DNA from: Roseiarcus sp963806935 | GTDB taxonomy: Bacteria > Pseudomonadota > Alphaproteobacteria > Rhizobiales > Beijerinckiaceae | DNA: 64,000 nucleotides | Assembly: GCA_963806935.1 (NCBI GenBank) | Contig: CAWEAT010000022.1 | Coordinates: forward strand, 124,001-188,000 | Direction: 5' to 3' | In this document: piece by piece, positions 8,431-16,872 of the stretch | Numbering within the stretch: the first letter of the stretch is position 1 | How the letters are laid out: every line of letters begins with the position of its first letter | Notes under the pieces: generated by a model | The model's database searches: none | What the model was told of the DNA's origin: nothing | The model's input: only the letters and a program-made list of their open reading frames with translations | Position numbers and translations under genes: made by a program

Positions 8431-9267
8431 TCAGAACTTGTAGTTCACGAGAGCGCGGAAGATCGAAGCGTTGTAGTTGATCTTCGCTGTCGCGTATACG
8501 TCGCTTCCGAAGTATTGCTGCGCGTAAGTGTTCGGGTTAGCCGTGATCTTCGTGCTGCCCAGATCGGCATAAAGATACTCGGCGCCGATCGTGACGTTGT
8601 TGGTGACGGCATATTCCACGCCAGCGCCGATCGTCCAGCCGACGCGCGTGGAGCTCGGATTGCCGCTCCAGTACGCGTTATAGTTGGAGTCGTAGACGTT
8701 GAAGTGAGCGCTTCCGCCGCCGTAGGCCACGCCGCCCGTGCCGTAGATCATGAGGCGATTATCCGGCGTGACCACGAACCCGACTTTGCCGCGTGTCGTG
8801 CCCAGCCAGTCAAGGCTCGCCTTGGCGTTGACGTTCAGGGTGTCGCCGGAAAGCCAGTATGGAACCCCAGTTCCGGTAAACGGCGAACTGCCATAGTTGA
8901 AAGTCTTGCTGAGTGTGGTGCCGTCGAAGTCAGTTACGATGCCGAGCACGAACGCGCCGGTCTGCCAGTTATAGCCAGCCTGGCCGCCGCCGATGAAACC
9001 GCTCTGGCCATTTCCGATACCGTTCGGGAAATAGCTCGAAAGCCAAATGCCGGAGGATGGCACGGCGAGCGTCGCGTTGCGGCTGCCGCTGGTGATGATG
9101 CCGCCGGCGTTCAGACCGATATAGAACCCGGTCCAGGTGAAGGGGGGCGGCACGAAGACGGGCGCCGGCGCCTCTTTCCTGGTCGGAAGGTCGGCAGCCT
9201 GCGCGGCAATTGCCCCGGCGGCCGTCAGCGCCGCGATCGCGACCCCTTTGAGCCATGTTTTCATCAT
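8431..9267 (-). CDS. outer-membrane beta-barrel protein, Omp25/Omp31-like porin family
   Basis: A 278-residue outer-membrane protein. Signal peptide MMKTWLKGVAIAALTAAGAI ends AQA, with the mature protein starting ADLPTRKEAPAP, as in rhizobial Omp25/31 homologues. The segment FTWTGFYIGLNAGG begins the barrel. Alternating amphipathic strands continue to the C-terminal FRALVNYKF, which ends in the aromatic residue required for BAM recognition. A GGAGA ribosome site six bases before 9267 supports this ATG (a second ATG follows directly at 9264). Codon use is more even and AT-richer than its neighbours, common in highly expressed surface proteins. It probably structures the cell surface; a transport role is not established. 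Confidence 0.88.
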   Translation of the reverse strand: MMKTWLKGVAIAALTAAGAIAAQAADLPTRKEAPAPVFVPPPFTWTGFYIGLNAGGIITSGSRNATLAVPSSGIWLSSYFPNGIGNGQSGFIGGGQAGYNWQTGAFVLGIVTDFDGTTLSKTFNYGSSPFTGTGVPYWLSGDTLNVNAKASLDWLGTTRGKVGFVVTPDNRLMIYGTGGVAYGGGSAHFNVYDSNYNAYWSGNPSSTRVGWTIGAGVEYAVTNNVTIGAEYLYADLGSTKITANPNTYAQQYFGSDVYATAKINYNASIFRALVNYKF

Positions 9268-9451
9268 TTGCTGTCTCCGTTTTTGATACGCGACGCCATA
9301 CGCCACATGCGCCCGCGCCCGCCGCTAATAACAATGTCGAGACTATACGGTCCGATTCCGACCCTGTCCACCCTCGCTTATGGAAGTGGCTGAATTTGCG
9401 AGCGGATGTGGCAGAATCGCCACAGATTTGGCAACACATCGTTAACCATCC

Positions 9452-10151
9452 TCATCTATTCGCTACAAGACTGGCGAGCAAAACCGCGATGACGCCAGTC
9501 AAGAAGATGCCGTCGAAAGTCCCTGCGCCGCCGATCGAGGCGACGGGAGCGCCCAGCCCGCGCAGAAGGGTCTAGGTTGAGAAGGTCGGCGCCGATCAGG
9601 ACGCCGAGACTGCCGCCGATATAGGCGAGCGGCGCGGCGAATCGCCAGTTCAGCGCGAGCGCCACTAGGGCCGCCAGCAGGGGCGGGGCGAAAGTCGGCA
9701 CCGATATGCCCACGCCCGGCACCGGCGTCGCCAGCCGATGGACGACAAAGGCGACGATCGCGGTCGCCAGGGCGCCCGAGCCCCAGAGGCCGTAGCGCAC
9801 GAGGAGATAGAACGACAGCAGGATCGGGATCACCGCGCCGCCGACGTTGATCGCGAGAATCGTGCCCGGCCAGTCGACTGCGACCGGGGCCAGGAACGGG
9901 ACGCCGAAGATCTCGACCACCTCGCGCGAGACGACCCGCTCCTCCGGCAGGTGCAGCAGCGGGAGATTGACGTATGAACCGAGAAGCGAGCCGAACAGGA
10001 CCAGAGTGGCGACGAAGGGGTTGAGGCCGAGCGCCGAGTAAACGCGGCTCAAGAGGCCGATCTGCAACAGGAAGAGCAGACCGAGCAGAATCGCGCCGAA
10101 CAGGGTCGCGACGCCCACTCCGATCGGAAAGTAATGCAGGTGGTGGGTCAA
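9452..10151 (-). CDS. DUF1614 integral membrane protein, one apparent frameshift
   Basis: A membrane protein of about 233 residues with 5-6 hydrophobic segments (for example IGVGVATLFGAILLGLLFLL and NVGGAVIPILLSFYLLVRYG). It matches the DUF1614 family (COG4089), whose role is unknown. The main frame runs to about 9575 (GADLLNLD). One extra base there moves the true C-terminus into the next frame, which reads LRGLGAPVASIGGAGTFDGI then FLTGVIAVLLASLVANR and stops at 9452. Without bridging, the tail is an arginine-rich artefact. It lies 50 bases downstream of nothing shared: the HIT gene on the same strand ends the preceding unit at 10201. Confidence 0.8.
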
Positions 10152-10200
10152 GTTCGTCGGCGTCCGGAGACTTGCCGAGCGGCGGACGGGCGGCGATCGC

Positions 10201-10632
10201 TCACGCGCCGGCCAGGGCGGCGATGATCTTCTCGGCGTGGGGCTTAAGCGCCTCGGCGTTCTGGAACGGACCGCCCGGCGGGCGTATCGCGACGCCCGCC
10301 CAGCACGGCAGAAGATGAAAATGCAGGTGGAAAACCTGCTGGCCGCTCGCCGGTTCGTTGAACTGCTGAAGCAAGAGCCCCTCGGCTTTCATGCCGGCCA
10401 TGACCCCGCGCCCGACCTTCTGCACCGCCGGCATGAAACGCGCGAGATCATCAGGGTCGAGGTCCAAAAGGGTCCGGCACTGGACTTTGGGAATGACCAG
10501 AGTGTGGCCGTCGGCGCGCGGCATGACGTCCATGAAGGCCAGCGACACGTCGTCCTCGTAGACCTTCACGCAGGGCGCTTCGCCGCGCAGGATCTTGGCG
10601 AAGATGTTGGCTGGATCATACGTCGGCGTCAT
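10201..10632 (-). CDS. HIT family protein (histidine-triad nucleotide hydrolase/transferase)
   Basis: A 143-residue cytoplasmic protein with the histidine triad HLHFHLL (His102, His104, His106). The upstream DGHTLVIPK and QQVFHLH contexts are typical of the HINT branch, which hydrolyses nucleoside phosphoramidates or similar adducts. Start ATG 10632 gives the usual N-terminus (FAKILRGEAP). Its first 17 bases overlap the end of the FemAB-like gene on the same strand, indicating coupled translation. Confidence 0.9.
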   Translation of the reverse strand: MTPTYDPANIFAKILRGEAPCVKVYEDDVSLAFMDVMPRADGHTLVIPKVQCRTLLDLDPDDLARFMPAVQKVGRGVMAGMKAEGLLLQQFNEPASGQQVFHLHFHLLPCWAGVAIRPPGGPFQNAEALKPHAEKIIAALAGA

Positions 10633-11851
10633 AGGATTCTCCCATGCGTTCGTCGCGGCGCTCGTCGCCTTCGCCGCGGCGGAAAGGCGCGTGCCCGTCG
10701 TAAAAGGCGATCGTGCGCTCGACGGCTGCGCGCTCGTGTCCGAGATAGTCGGCGATCGCCCTGGCGAGTCGGGCGTCGGCGAACTCATGCGCCGAATAGG
10801 TGAGGGCCGGCCGATAGCCGCGCGCGAGCTTGTGCTCGCCTTGGGCGCCGGCCTCGATCCGGCGCAACCCGCGCGAAAGCGCAAAATCGATCGCCTGGTA
10901 GTAGCAGACCTCGAAATGCAGAAACGGCCGGTGCTCGATTGCGCCCCAGTTGCGGCCGTAGAGCGCATCGTCGCCGATGAAATTGATCGCGCCGGCGATA
11001 TACCGCCCGGCGCGGCGGGCCATCACCAGGAGGACTCGATCGGCGAGCGTCGCCCCGATCTGGTCGAAGAAAGCGCGGGTGAGGTAGGGGCGTCCCCATT
11101 TGCGCGACCCGGTATGGATGTAGAACTTGAAGAACGCGTCCCAATGCTCAGGCCTAATGGAGTCTCCGGTAAGCAAATCGATCTCGACGCCGCCGTCGAG
11201 GGCGTCGCGGCGCTCGCGCTTGATCGCCTTGCGCTTGCGCGACGCCAGCGCCGCGAGGAAGTCGTCGAACGTGGCGAAGCCCTGACAGGAGAAATGGAAC
11301 TGCTCCCCGGTGCGGACAAGAAATCCGGCGTTGGAGAGCCGGTCGGCGTCCTCCGCGGTCGGGAACGTCACATGAATCGACGACGCCTTGGTCTGCTTGC
11401 GCAATTCGCGCAAGGCGCCGATCAGCGCCTCGCGAGCGCCTTCAGGCGCGTCGGCCGCGACCAGGAGCCGGCGCCCGGTCACCGGCGTGAACGGGGCGGC
11501 GACCTGAAGCTTTGGGTAGTAGCGGCCCCCGGCGCGCTCGTAGGCGTCCGCCCAGGCGTGATCGAACACATATTCGCCCTGGCTGTGGCTCTTGAGATAG
11601 GCCGGCGCGGCGGCGACCAGGCGCGCCCGCCCGTCTTCCACCGCGACATGGGCCGGCGTCCAGCCCGACCGGCCGCCGACCGAGCCCGACGCCTCGAGCG
11701 CATTGAGGAAGGCATGGGCGATGAACGGGTTGAACCGCTCGCCTTCGGCCTCGTCCGCCGAGCGGCCGGGCGGATTGGCGCAGGCGTCCCAAGCCCTGGC
11801 GTCAACGGCTGAGATCGAGGGAATGACGCGGGCGGTGAAGGTCGAAGTCAT
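10616..11851 (-). CDS. GNAT/FemAB-like family protein (DUF482)
   Basis: A 411-residue cytoplasmic protein of the DUF482/FemAB-like acyltransferase family (COG3146). Supporting segments are ERFNPFIAHAFLNALEASGS near the N-terminus, the basic stretch ASRKRKAIKRERR, RPYLTRAFFDQI, INFIGDDALYGRNWG, and CYYQAIDFALSRGLRRIEAG followed by GEHKLARGYRP. The fold is predicted to be GNAT-like; the substrate is unknown, and older peptidoglycan labels for the family are unproven. It is the first gene of a two-gene unit with the HIT protein. Confidence 0.82.
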   Translation of the reverse strand: MTSTFTARVIPSISAVDARAWDACANPPGRSADEAEGERFNPFIAHAFLNALEASGSVGGRSGWTPAHVAVEDGRARLVAAAPAYLKSHSQGEYVFDHAWADAYERAGGRYYPKLQVAAPFTPVTGRRLLVAADAPEGAREALIGALRELRKQTKASSIHVTFPTAEDADRLSNAGFLVRTGEQFHFSCQGFATFDDFLAALASRKRKAIKRERRDALDGGVEIDLLTGDSIRPEHWDAFFKFYIHTGSRKWGRPYLTRAFFDQIGATLADRVLLVMARRAGRYIAGAINFIGDDALYGRNWGAIEHRPFLHFEVCYYQAIDFALSRGLRRIEAGAQGEHKLARGYRPALTYSAHEFADARLARAIADYLGHERAAVERTIAFYDGHAPFRRGEGDERRDERMGESYDADV

Positions 11852-11961
11852 GGCGGCGGGCGGTCCGATCGGGGCGCAAAGCGCATCCTAAAGCATTGTT
11901 CGTCCAGGTCGAGCCACGACCCCAGATCGACGCGCAATCTCGCCCGTGTCAGGAGTTGCGC

Positions 11962-12405
11962 CTATCGGATGCGGCCGAAAGGATGGCGGGCGAAGCGCCG
12001 AACCCACCATAGAGACATCGATATGAGCAACCACGCCGAGGCTGCAAAAGAAAACGACCAGGCGAGGCCCCAAACGGGCAGCATCAGCCAGATGACGGCG
12101 CCGAACGCGAGAAGGCCGAAGCTTCCCATTGCGGCTCCAGTCGCATCCTGGGCCGCCGCTTCCTGTCCGCGCCGCGTCCCGCGCAGGCCCAATCTCTGTT
12201 TGCGCTCGCGCTCATGCTTTTCGACCAAGGTGGCGCTCGCGCAGAAGATCGCCGGGAACGCGAGGAAGAGTCCGCCGATTGCCGGCCCGTAGAAGCTGGC
12301 GATGAGACCGGCGCCGACTGTCGCCAACCCGCCGAGAAGGAATCGAAGCCCATATTCGCGCCATTTCGTATCCTTCAACGCCGACAGCTTGACCTTGACG
12401 ATCAT
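11962..12405 (-). CDS. DUF3147 family membrane protein (second of pair)
   Basis: A 147-residue inner-membrane protein. It begins MIVKVKLSALKDTKWREYGL and has a glycine-rich membrane segment (LLGGLATVGAGLIASFYG), a second (AIGGLFLAFPAIFCASATL), a basic polar loop (EKHERERKQR), and two more helices near the C-terminus. This is the DUF3147 pattern. Its ATG overlaps the stop of the preceding DUF3147 gene by one base (TGATG), so the two should be translationally coupled and may form a heteromer. Function is unknown. Confidence 0.78.
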   Translation of the reverse strand: MIVKVKLSALKDTKWREYGLRFLLGGLATVGAGLIASFYGPAIGGLFLAFPAIFCASATLVEKHERERKQRLGLRGTRRGQEAAAQDATGAAMGSFGLLAFGAVIWLMLPVWGLAWSFSFAASAWLLISMSLWWVRRFARHPFGRIR

Positions 12406-12752
12406 CAGCTCAGTCCGAGGAAAAGGAATTTGAGGCCGAACGCGCATATCAGCCAGCCTGCAATCATGGCGCCGCTCGCGGGCAGAGCCGCTACTTTGTG
12501 TTTCTCCAGCAATATGCACACGCCCGCGCTATAGAGCCACAGCGCGACCGCTCCGAGCATCATGGAACGGGCTTCGATCGCCGCGTATCCGGCGCCGCGT
12601 TGCGCGACGGCGATGGCGAGCGTCGCGAGGGCAATCGAGGGGGCTGCGCCGAAAAGGCCGGCAAAACTCTTGGGACGGAAAACGTCGCCAAGGACGGCGA
12701 AAGCGGATACGGCGAGGCCGCCGACGACGAAACGAATAATAGCGTCGACCAT
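12405..12752 (-). CDS. DUF3147 family membrane protein (first of pair)
   Basis: A 115-residue protein starting MVDAIIRFVVGGLAVSAFAV with four hydrophobic segments, including APSIALATLAIAVAQRG and AIEARSMMLGAVALWLYSAG, and ending KFLFLGLS. It shares the length, charge pattern (LLEKHK loop) and membrane layout of its neighbour. An upstream in-frame ATG at 12773 is possible. Paired DUF3147 genes with one-base overlaps occur elsewhere in proteobacteria; no function is assigned. Confidence 0.72.
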   Translation of the reverse strand: MVDAIIRFVVGGLAVSAFAVLGDVFRPKSFAGLFGAAPSIALATLAIAVAQRGAGYAAIEARSMMLGAVALWLYSAGVCILLEKHKVAALPASGAMIAGWLICAFGLKFLFLGLS

Positions 12753-13097
12753 GCTATGCGGCCTTGCGCGCATCCGTATGAATATTTCATGACGGCGATC
12801 GTAGCCAGTAATCGCAAATTCGCTCAAATGGTTCCACGGTTCTCAGACGAATCCTGTGGTGCGGGAGTTTTGCCCTGCAGTCTGAATCTGAAAGCGCTCG
12901 CGATAATTTTCGACCGTCGCGTCACGCGTTTGATCGACCGCGCTAAAGACCGCGTCTTTTTGCCAGGCCGAATCGATCAGCGCATCAATCCGCGGCGGGG
13001 CCTCTAGGGTTACGATTAAAACGCCCCAGGGCCGGCGTGGTCGGACGCGAGCAGAAGATCGGGGGCTCGCGCGCGGCGCCGAATATCGCCGCCCGGT
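12753..13097. other. intergenic region upstream of the DUF3147 pair
   Basis: A 345-base gap. On the minus strand GGAAC (12835-12831) is followed 16 bases later by CGAT, a poor match to the alphaproteobacterial EcfG general-stress promoter (GGAAC-N16/17-CGTT). Nothing else recognisable was seen. Confidence 0.35.
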
Positions 13098-13319
13098 TCA
13101 ACCCTTTTTCTTGACGTCGACAATGACGCCGAAGTCGCCGGATTTTGTTTTCCCGTCCGAGATGTCGAAGCCTTCCGCCGCCAGTCCCCGACGCAACAGT
13201 TCACGAACCGCCGCCGCCCGACTGGGCATGTGACGACTAAATCGCCACTGATCCAGAGCGGTAAGCTCCTCGGACCTCAGCATGATCTGCAGGCGTTCGC
13301 CGCGAGGCTCCGCTGACAT
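13098..13319 (-). CDS. small ribbon-helix-helix-like DNA-binding protein
   Basis: A 73-residue protein. Residues 9-47 show the RHH pattern: a short beta strand (RLQIMLRSE), helix one (ELTALDQWRFSRHM), a PSRAAA turn, and helix two (AAVRELLRRGLAAEG). Such proteins are dimeric repressors that bind short palindromes. The C-terminus ends in a lysine-rich DVKKKG tail. An AGGAGAAGG site supports ATG 13319. It is divergent from a histidine kinase gene, and the shared spacer contains the palindrome TCATAATTATGA at 13370-13381. The region is AT-richer than the rest of the window, hinting at transfer. Confidence 0.65.
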   Translation of the reverse strand: MSAEPRGERLQIMLRSEELTALDQWRFSRHMPSRAAAVRELLRRGLAAEGFDISDGKTKSGDFGVIVDVKKKG

Positions 13320-13369
13320 GGATCCTTCTCCTTTCGAAAGCCCACGTCTGCTCACATTGGGTCATTTAC

Positions 13370-13381
13370 TCATAATTATGA
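13370..13381. promoter_or_regulatory. perfect palindrome in the divergent RHH/kinase spacer
   Basis: TCATAATTATGA is a perfect 12-base palindrome, 50 bases upstream of the RHH start codon, within an AT-rich spacer (13320-13539) that must hold both divergent promoters. It is a candidate operator for the RHH protein; binding is inferred, not shown. Confidence 0.4.
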
Positions 13382-13539
13382 CTTTCAGTCAAGTGCATAA
13401 GATGAGTAGATGGAGACAGAATAGCCGTTTGTATATCCGACGCATACTGAGGCAAACCGGTGCTTGGCGTAAGTTGAATACTTATTATTGCTTGATATAG
13501 ACGCAAGTCCGTGGCAGTCTCCACTCAAAGGTGGTTGCA

Positions 13540-14186
13540 ATGCTAACGCTTGTCGAATCAACTATTTCGCCCTCCGAACTTTTGCAAGGGTGTCGGGGAG
13601 AAGCAGAACATCGGATCGCAAATAGTTTGCAAATGATCAGTGCTCTTGTTCGTCAGCGAGCGAGGGCAGGGAATGTATCAAACCCCCAGACGTTTCTTCT
13701 GGAGATTGCCGATCGCATAGAAACCGTCGGGAAGCTTCATCGCTTCCTTAGTGATTCGACAACAGAGACAGTCAAACTATCGGCATATCTGCACGAGATT
13801 TGTGACCGCTTGAGGGGCGCTCTCGCGCCGGCCGCGACATCCCTTTCTTTTGACTGTCCGTCGGATTGTTCTGTGCCAGGCGAAAACCGCCTTGCCGCTG
13901 GCGCTCATCACCGCCGAACTCGTTTCCAATTCGTTGAAATACGCTCATCCGGCAGGGTTGCCGACCAAGATCTCTCTCTCCTGCCGCCCTGACCAGAGAG
14001 GCGATCTGACGATTCATCTACGAAGATGATGGGGTCGGGTTTCCTGAAGATTTCGACATCAACGAAACTGGTCATATGGGGATGAGTTTGATTCGGTTAC
14101 TCAGCAAAGGGCTGGGCTGCGAGCCTGATTGGCATAGCGATGCGCTCGGAATTCGCTTTGAGATGAGGCTGCCAACAAGATCTTAG
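13540..14186 (+). CDS. stand-alone HisKA_2-type sensor histidine kinase, two apparent frameshifts
   Basis: About 214 residues once bridged. Frame 1 gives the dimerisation/phosphoacceptor domain with the H-box EAEHRIANSLQMI (His24), typical of HisKA_2 kinases. After one extra base near 13882, frame 2 gives the N-box LITAELVSNSLKYAHP. After another near 14018, frame 3 gives the G1 box YEDDGVGFPEDF, the G2 region GHMGMSLIRLLS, and the C-terminus MRLPTRS with TAG at 14184-14186. All catalytic boxes are present in order. No sensor or membrane domain precedes the H-box, so input must come from a partner protein. Gene and upstream spacer are AT-richer than their surroundings. Confidence 0.82.
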
Positions 14187-14230
14187 ATCGCGCCGCCGCC
14201 GTTCCGCGCCTCGCCGCCAACGCGCGGCCC

Positions 14231-15180
14231 TCAGCGTCTCCGCTTCAACGCGGCGCGGAAGGCGAGCGCCGTCTCGCGGACGCCGGTCTCGAACGGCGTC
14301 GCATCCGACCAGAACGTGCTGGCGAACCGGCTCGAATCGACGTGGTAGGGCCGGTCCCACTGGAAGCGCATCTCGATCAGCTCGCGCAGGAACGGCGAGA
14401 ACATGGCGCTCGCGCCGAGCATCCATGCCGGCATGGCGCTGATGCGCAGCTTCACGCCGAGCGTCTCGGCCGCAATCTTGAGAATATCGCGCGTGGTGCG
14501 AATGGGCGCGCATGGGACATGCCAGGCTTGGCCGAAGGCGCTGTCGGGCGCGGCGAGCAGAGTTTCCGCGGCGCGGGCGATGTCGGGAACATAGGCGTAG
14601 TCGTGCAGGACGTCGGGCGAACCGATGAACACCGCCGGCTTGCCGCGCGCGAGCTTACCGATCGACGTATCCCCGAGATACGAATTCCCGACGCCGGGGC
14701 CGTAGAAGTCGGGCGCGCGCAGCGCGGCGACGCGCGCTTCGCCGGTGGCGGCGGCCGCCATCCAGATGCGGGTCGCCGCTGAGCGCGCGGCCGGCTTCCA
14801 GCCGATATCCGCAAGCGGCATCGTCTCGACGAGCGGGGCGGCCTGAGGCCCGTCATGTAAAGATTGTCGATGAACACCATCCGCGCGCCCGTCGCCTTGC
14901 AGGCGGCGACGAAATTGGCCATCGCCTTCGGCCAAGCCTCGCGCCAGACGATTCCGGAATATTCAAAGCCGATCGCCGCCACGATTTGCTCGGCGCCGCG
15001 AGCGGCCTTGACCATGGCCTCGCGATCAAGCGCATCGCAGGCCGTGAACGCTGCTCCCTTCGGCAGGTCCGGCGGCGCGCGCCGCTGCGCCACGATCAGT
15101 TCGCGCCCGGCCGACGACAGCCGATCCGCGATCGCGCGGCCGACCGGCCCATAGCCGAAAATCGCGATCCTGCCGGTCAT
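14231..15180 (-). CDS. NAD-dependent epimerase/dehydratase family protein, one apparent frameshift
   Basis: About 316 residues of an extended short-chain dehydrogenase. The start MTGRIAIFGYGPVGRAIADR shows the Rossmann motif GYGPVG. The first frame runs to DNLYM near 14858. The rest (GPQAAPLVETMPL, then RIWMAAAATGEARVAALRAP, DFYGPGVGNSYLG, HDYAYVPDIARAAETLL) lies in another frame. Unlike the other shifts in this window, the change fits one missing base (YM-YGP expected). The substrate cannot be read from sequence; relatives act on nucleotide sugars or have unknown roles. It lies on the strand opposite to the upstream kinase and ends 44 bases from it. Confidence 0.82.
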
Positions 15181-15308
15181 CGGCCTCATCGTCGTCCGGC
15201 GTCCCCGCCAGCAGCGCCGGGAGGGTTCGCCATCAAATCCCCAAAAACGCGAATTACTATAGTTTTCAAAGGCGTTGCTCAACGCCGCCTCTAACCATGG
15301 AGACTGTA

Positions 15309-15683
15309 ATGCCAGTAGAAACTTCATTGCGCGGGTCAGAGAAAAATGTCCAGGACTGGATCAGCCTGGTCTGTGGCGCGCTGCTCTTCATCTCGCCTTG
15401 GGCGCTCGGCTTCGTCGGGGATCTTGCCGCGGCGAGAACCGCATGGGTCGGCGGAATCGTGATCGCTGCGCTAGCCATCGCGGCGCTGGTTCAATTCGCG
15501 GAATGGGAAGAGTGGGTGACGCTCGTCGTCGGCCTCGCGGTGGCCGCCGCGCCATGGGTGTTCGGCTTCGTCGCCTTGCACTATGCGCTTGCGGTCTGCG
15601 TCGTGCTCGGACTGATTGTCGCCTTGGCCTCGGTCACGGAGATCTGGTCTGTGCACAGCACCGCTGCCATCGCCAGGCACTGA
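15309..15683 (+). CDS. SPW repeat membrane protein
   Basis: A 124-residue inner-membrane protein with four hydrophobic helices. It contains the SPW motif in FISPWALGF near residue 29 and a second, degenerate copy in AAAPWVFGF near 79, the duplicated two-helix unit that defines the family (PF03779). The ATG at 15309 has a GGAG site six bases upstream; an ATG at 15297 is also in frame. A strong terminator follows. Function of SPW proteins is unknown. Confidence 0.85.
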   Translation: MPVETSLRGSEKNVQDWISLVCGALLFISPWALGFVGDLAAARTAWVGGIVIAALAIAALVQFAEWEEWVTLVVGLAVAAAPWVFGFVALHYALAVCVVLGLIVALASVTEIWSVHSTAAIARH

Positions 15684-15699
15684 GCCGGTGAAGCGGCCG

Positions 15700-15738
15700 G
15701 GCGGATCGCTTGCCAAGCCAAGCGATCCGCCCTTTCTT
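15700..15738 (+). terminator. rho-independent terminator after the SPW gene
   Basis: A perfect 12-bp stem (15700-15711 with 15720-15731, loop gccaagcc) followed by a pyrimidine run with T clusters (tttcttt). It lies 17 bases past the SPW stop. Confidence 0.88.
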
Positions 15739-15775
15739 TCGTCGGTAGGGGTCCGCCTTCTTTCGTCGGTAGGGG
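15734..15775. repeat. 18-bp direct repeat, 24-base period
   Basis: The sequence ttctttcgtcggtagggg occurs at 15734-15751 and again at 15758-15775, separated by six bases (tccgcc). It overlaps the tail of the SPW terminator. Confidence 0.9.
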
Positions 15776-15817
15776 ACTGCGGCTTCCCTGATTCGCCAGC
15801 CGGGAGCCTCAAAACCG

Positions 15818-16156
15818 ATGAAGACGCTCGCGCCGCTCGTGCTCGCCGCTCTTGCGCTTGGCGCCTGCAACGCGCCGGCGCCGCAGGCCTCGGCCCCGCC
15901 GGCTCCAGGATCCGTGGCGGTGACGCCGCCCGGCTTCAAGCTCCCCGAAGGCGACGGCTGCTCGGCCAAGATCGCGCGTTACCGCGCGGTCCAGGACAAC
16001 GACCTCTCGATGGGTCACGTCGTCCCGTCGGTCTACAGCCAGATCAAACGCGACATCGCGGCGGCGGAGAGCGTTTGCGCCGCCGGACATGACGCCGAGG
16101 CGAAGGCAATGATCGCCGCCTCCGAGAGGCGGCATGGCTATCCGACCGATCTGTGA
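15818..16156 (+). CDS. small lipoprotein, conserved hypothetical
   Basis: A 112-residue protein with a lipoprotein signal peptide: MKTLAPLVLAALALGAC, with lipobox LGAC and Cys17 as the expected acylation site. A proline/alanine linker and a small polar domain with two cysteines (GDGCSAK, ESVCAAG) follow. These cysteines could form a disulfide in the periplasm. The 3' end overlaps the convergent NUDIX gene by 19 bases. No specific family name is recognised. Confidence 0.72.
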   Translation: MKTLAPLVLAALALGACNAPAPQASAPPAPGSVAVTPPGFKLPEGDGCSAKIARYRAVQDNDLSMGHVVPSVYSQIKRDIAAAESVCAAGHDAEAKAMIAASERRHGYPTDL

Positions 16157-16872
16157 GCGAACGCGTCGCGCAGGTACGCGGCGACGAACGCCGGCACCCG
16201 CAATTCGTCGATGTCGCGCGGGCCGCGCACCACATGCATGCGCGAAAACTCGGCATGAGGGTCGCGCGCGAGATGGGCGTCGATACGGGCCTTGACCCGT
16301 GCAGCCGGAACCGCGAGCGTCATCAGCTTCATGCAGGCGATGCGATTTGGCGTGAGCACAAGGGTCCAGCCGGGCGCTATCGCGGTCTCGCCGGCTTTCA
16401 CCCCGGTCTCCTCAAACAATTCCCGGCCTGCGCTGGCCTCGAGATCGACCCTGCCATCAAAAACGTCGGCGGGGTCCGGCGTTCCGGCGGGAAAATAGAC
16501 CTGCCCGGCGTTGAAGGTGTGAGGCGCCATCTCGCCGAGCAGGAAAGCCCCGTCGGACCCGCGCAGCGCCGCCATCGAGAAACAATTGTCAACCGCTTCG
16601 CCGGGGAACCCGAATTCTTCCCATGCGAGGTAATCGGCATAGTCGGTCTCGAAATAGACGCCCGTCAGCGTCGGAACGCCGTCGGAGCGGGTTTCGATCT
16701 TCCGCCGGCCCAGAAGCAGAATCCGCCCGTTGAACAGCGCGGGCTTCGTCTTCCTCAACCGCGTCCAGTGCGCCGCAATGCTCGCCCCCTGGCGCTCGGC
16801 GAACGCCCAGCGCGCCGGCTCGAACTTGAGGTCGAGTTCGCCGACCCGGAGGAGGCGGGCCGACCCGCTCAA
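16138..16872 (-). CDS. NUDIX hydrolase
   Basis: A 244-residue protein. The NUDIX box is visible near residue 150: SAGRELFEETGV, preceded by a glycine-rich approach, giving the REx2EExG core that binds the metal. The substrate is uncertain. The N-terminal ~45 residues and the long insertion (YFETDYADYLAWEEFGFPG) are typical of a Rhizobiales NUDIX subgroup. It overlaps the upstream phzF-like gene by four bases (stop/start ATGA type), implying co-translation. Confidence 0.85.
   Translation of the reverse strand: MSGSARLLRVGELDLKFEPARWAFAERQGASIAAHWTRLRKTKPALFNGRILLLGRRKIETRSDGVPTLTGVYFETDYADYLAWEEFGFPGEAVDNCFSMAALRGSDGAFLLGEMAPHTFNAGQVYFPAGTPDPADVFDGRVDLEASAGRELFEETGVKAGETAIAPGWTLVLTPNRIACMKLMTLAVPAARVKARIDAHLARDPHAEFSRMHVVRGPRDIDELRVPAFVAAYLRDAFAHRSVG

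Noticed and set aside
12811..12835. EcfG-type stress promoter before the DUF3147 pair
   Set aside because: GGAAC is present, but the -10 reads CGAT instead of CGTT; the match is too weak to annotate.
15271..15286. Small hairpin ggcgttg...aacgcc upstream of the SPW gene
   Set aside because: Short, no T run and no link to a known riboswitch or operator.
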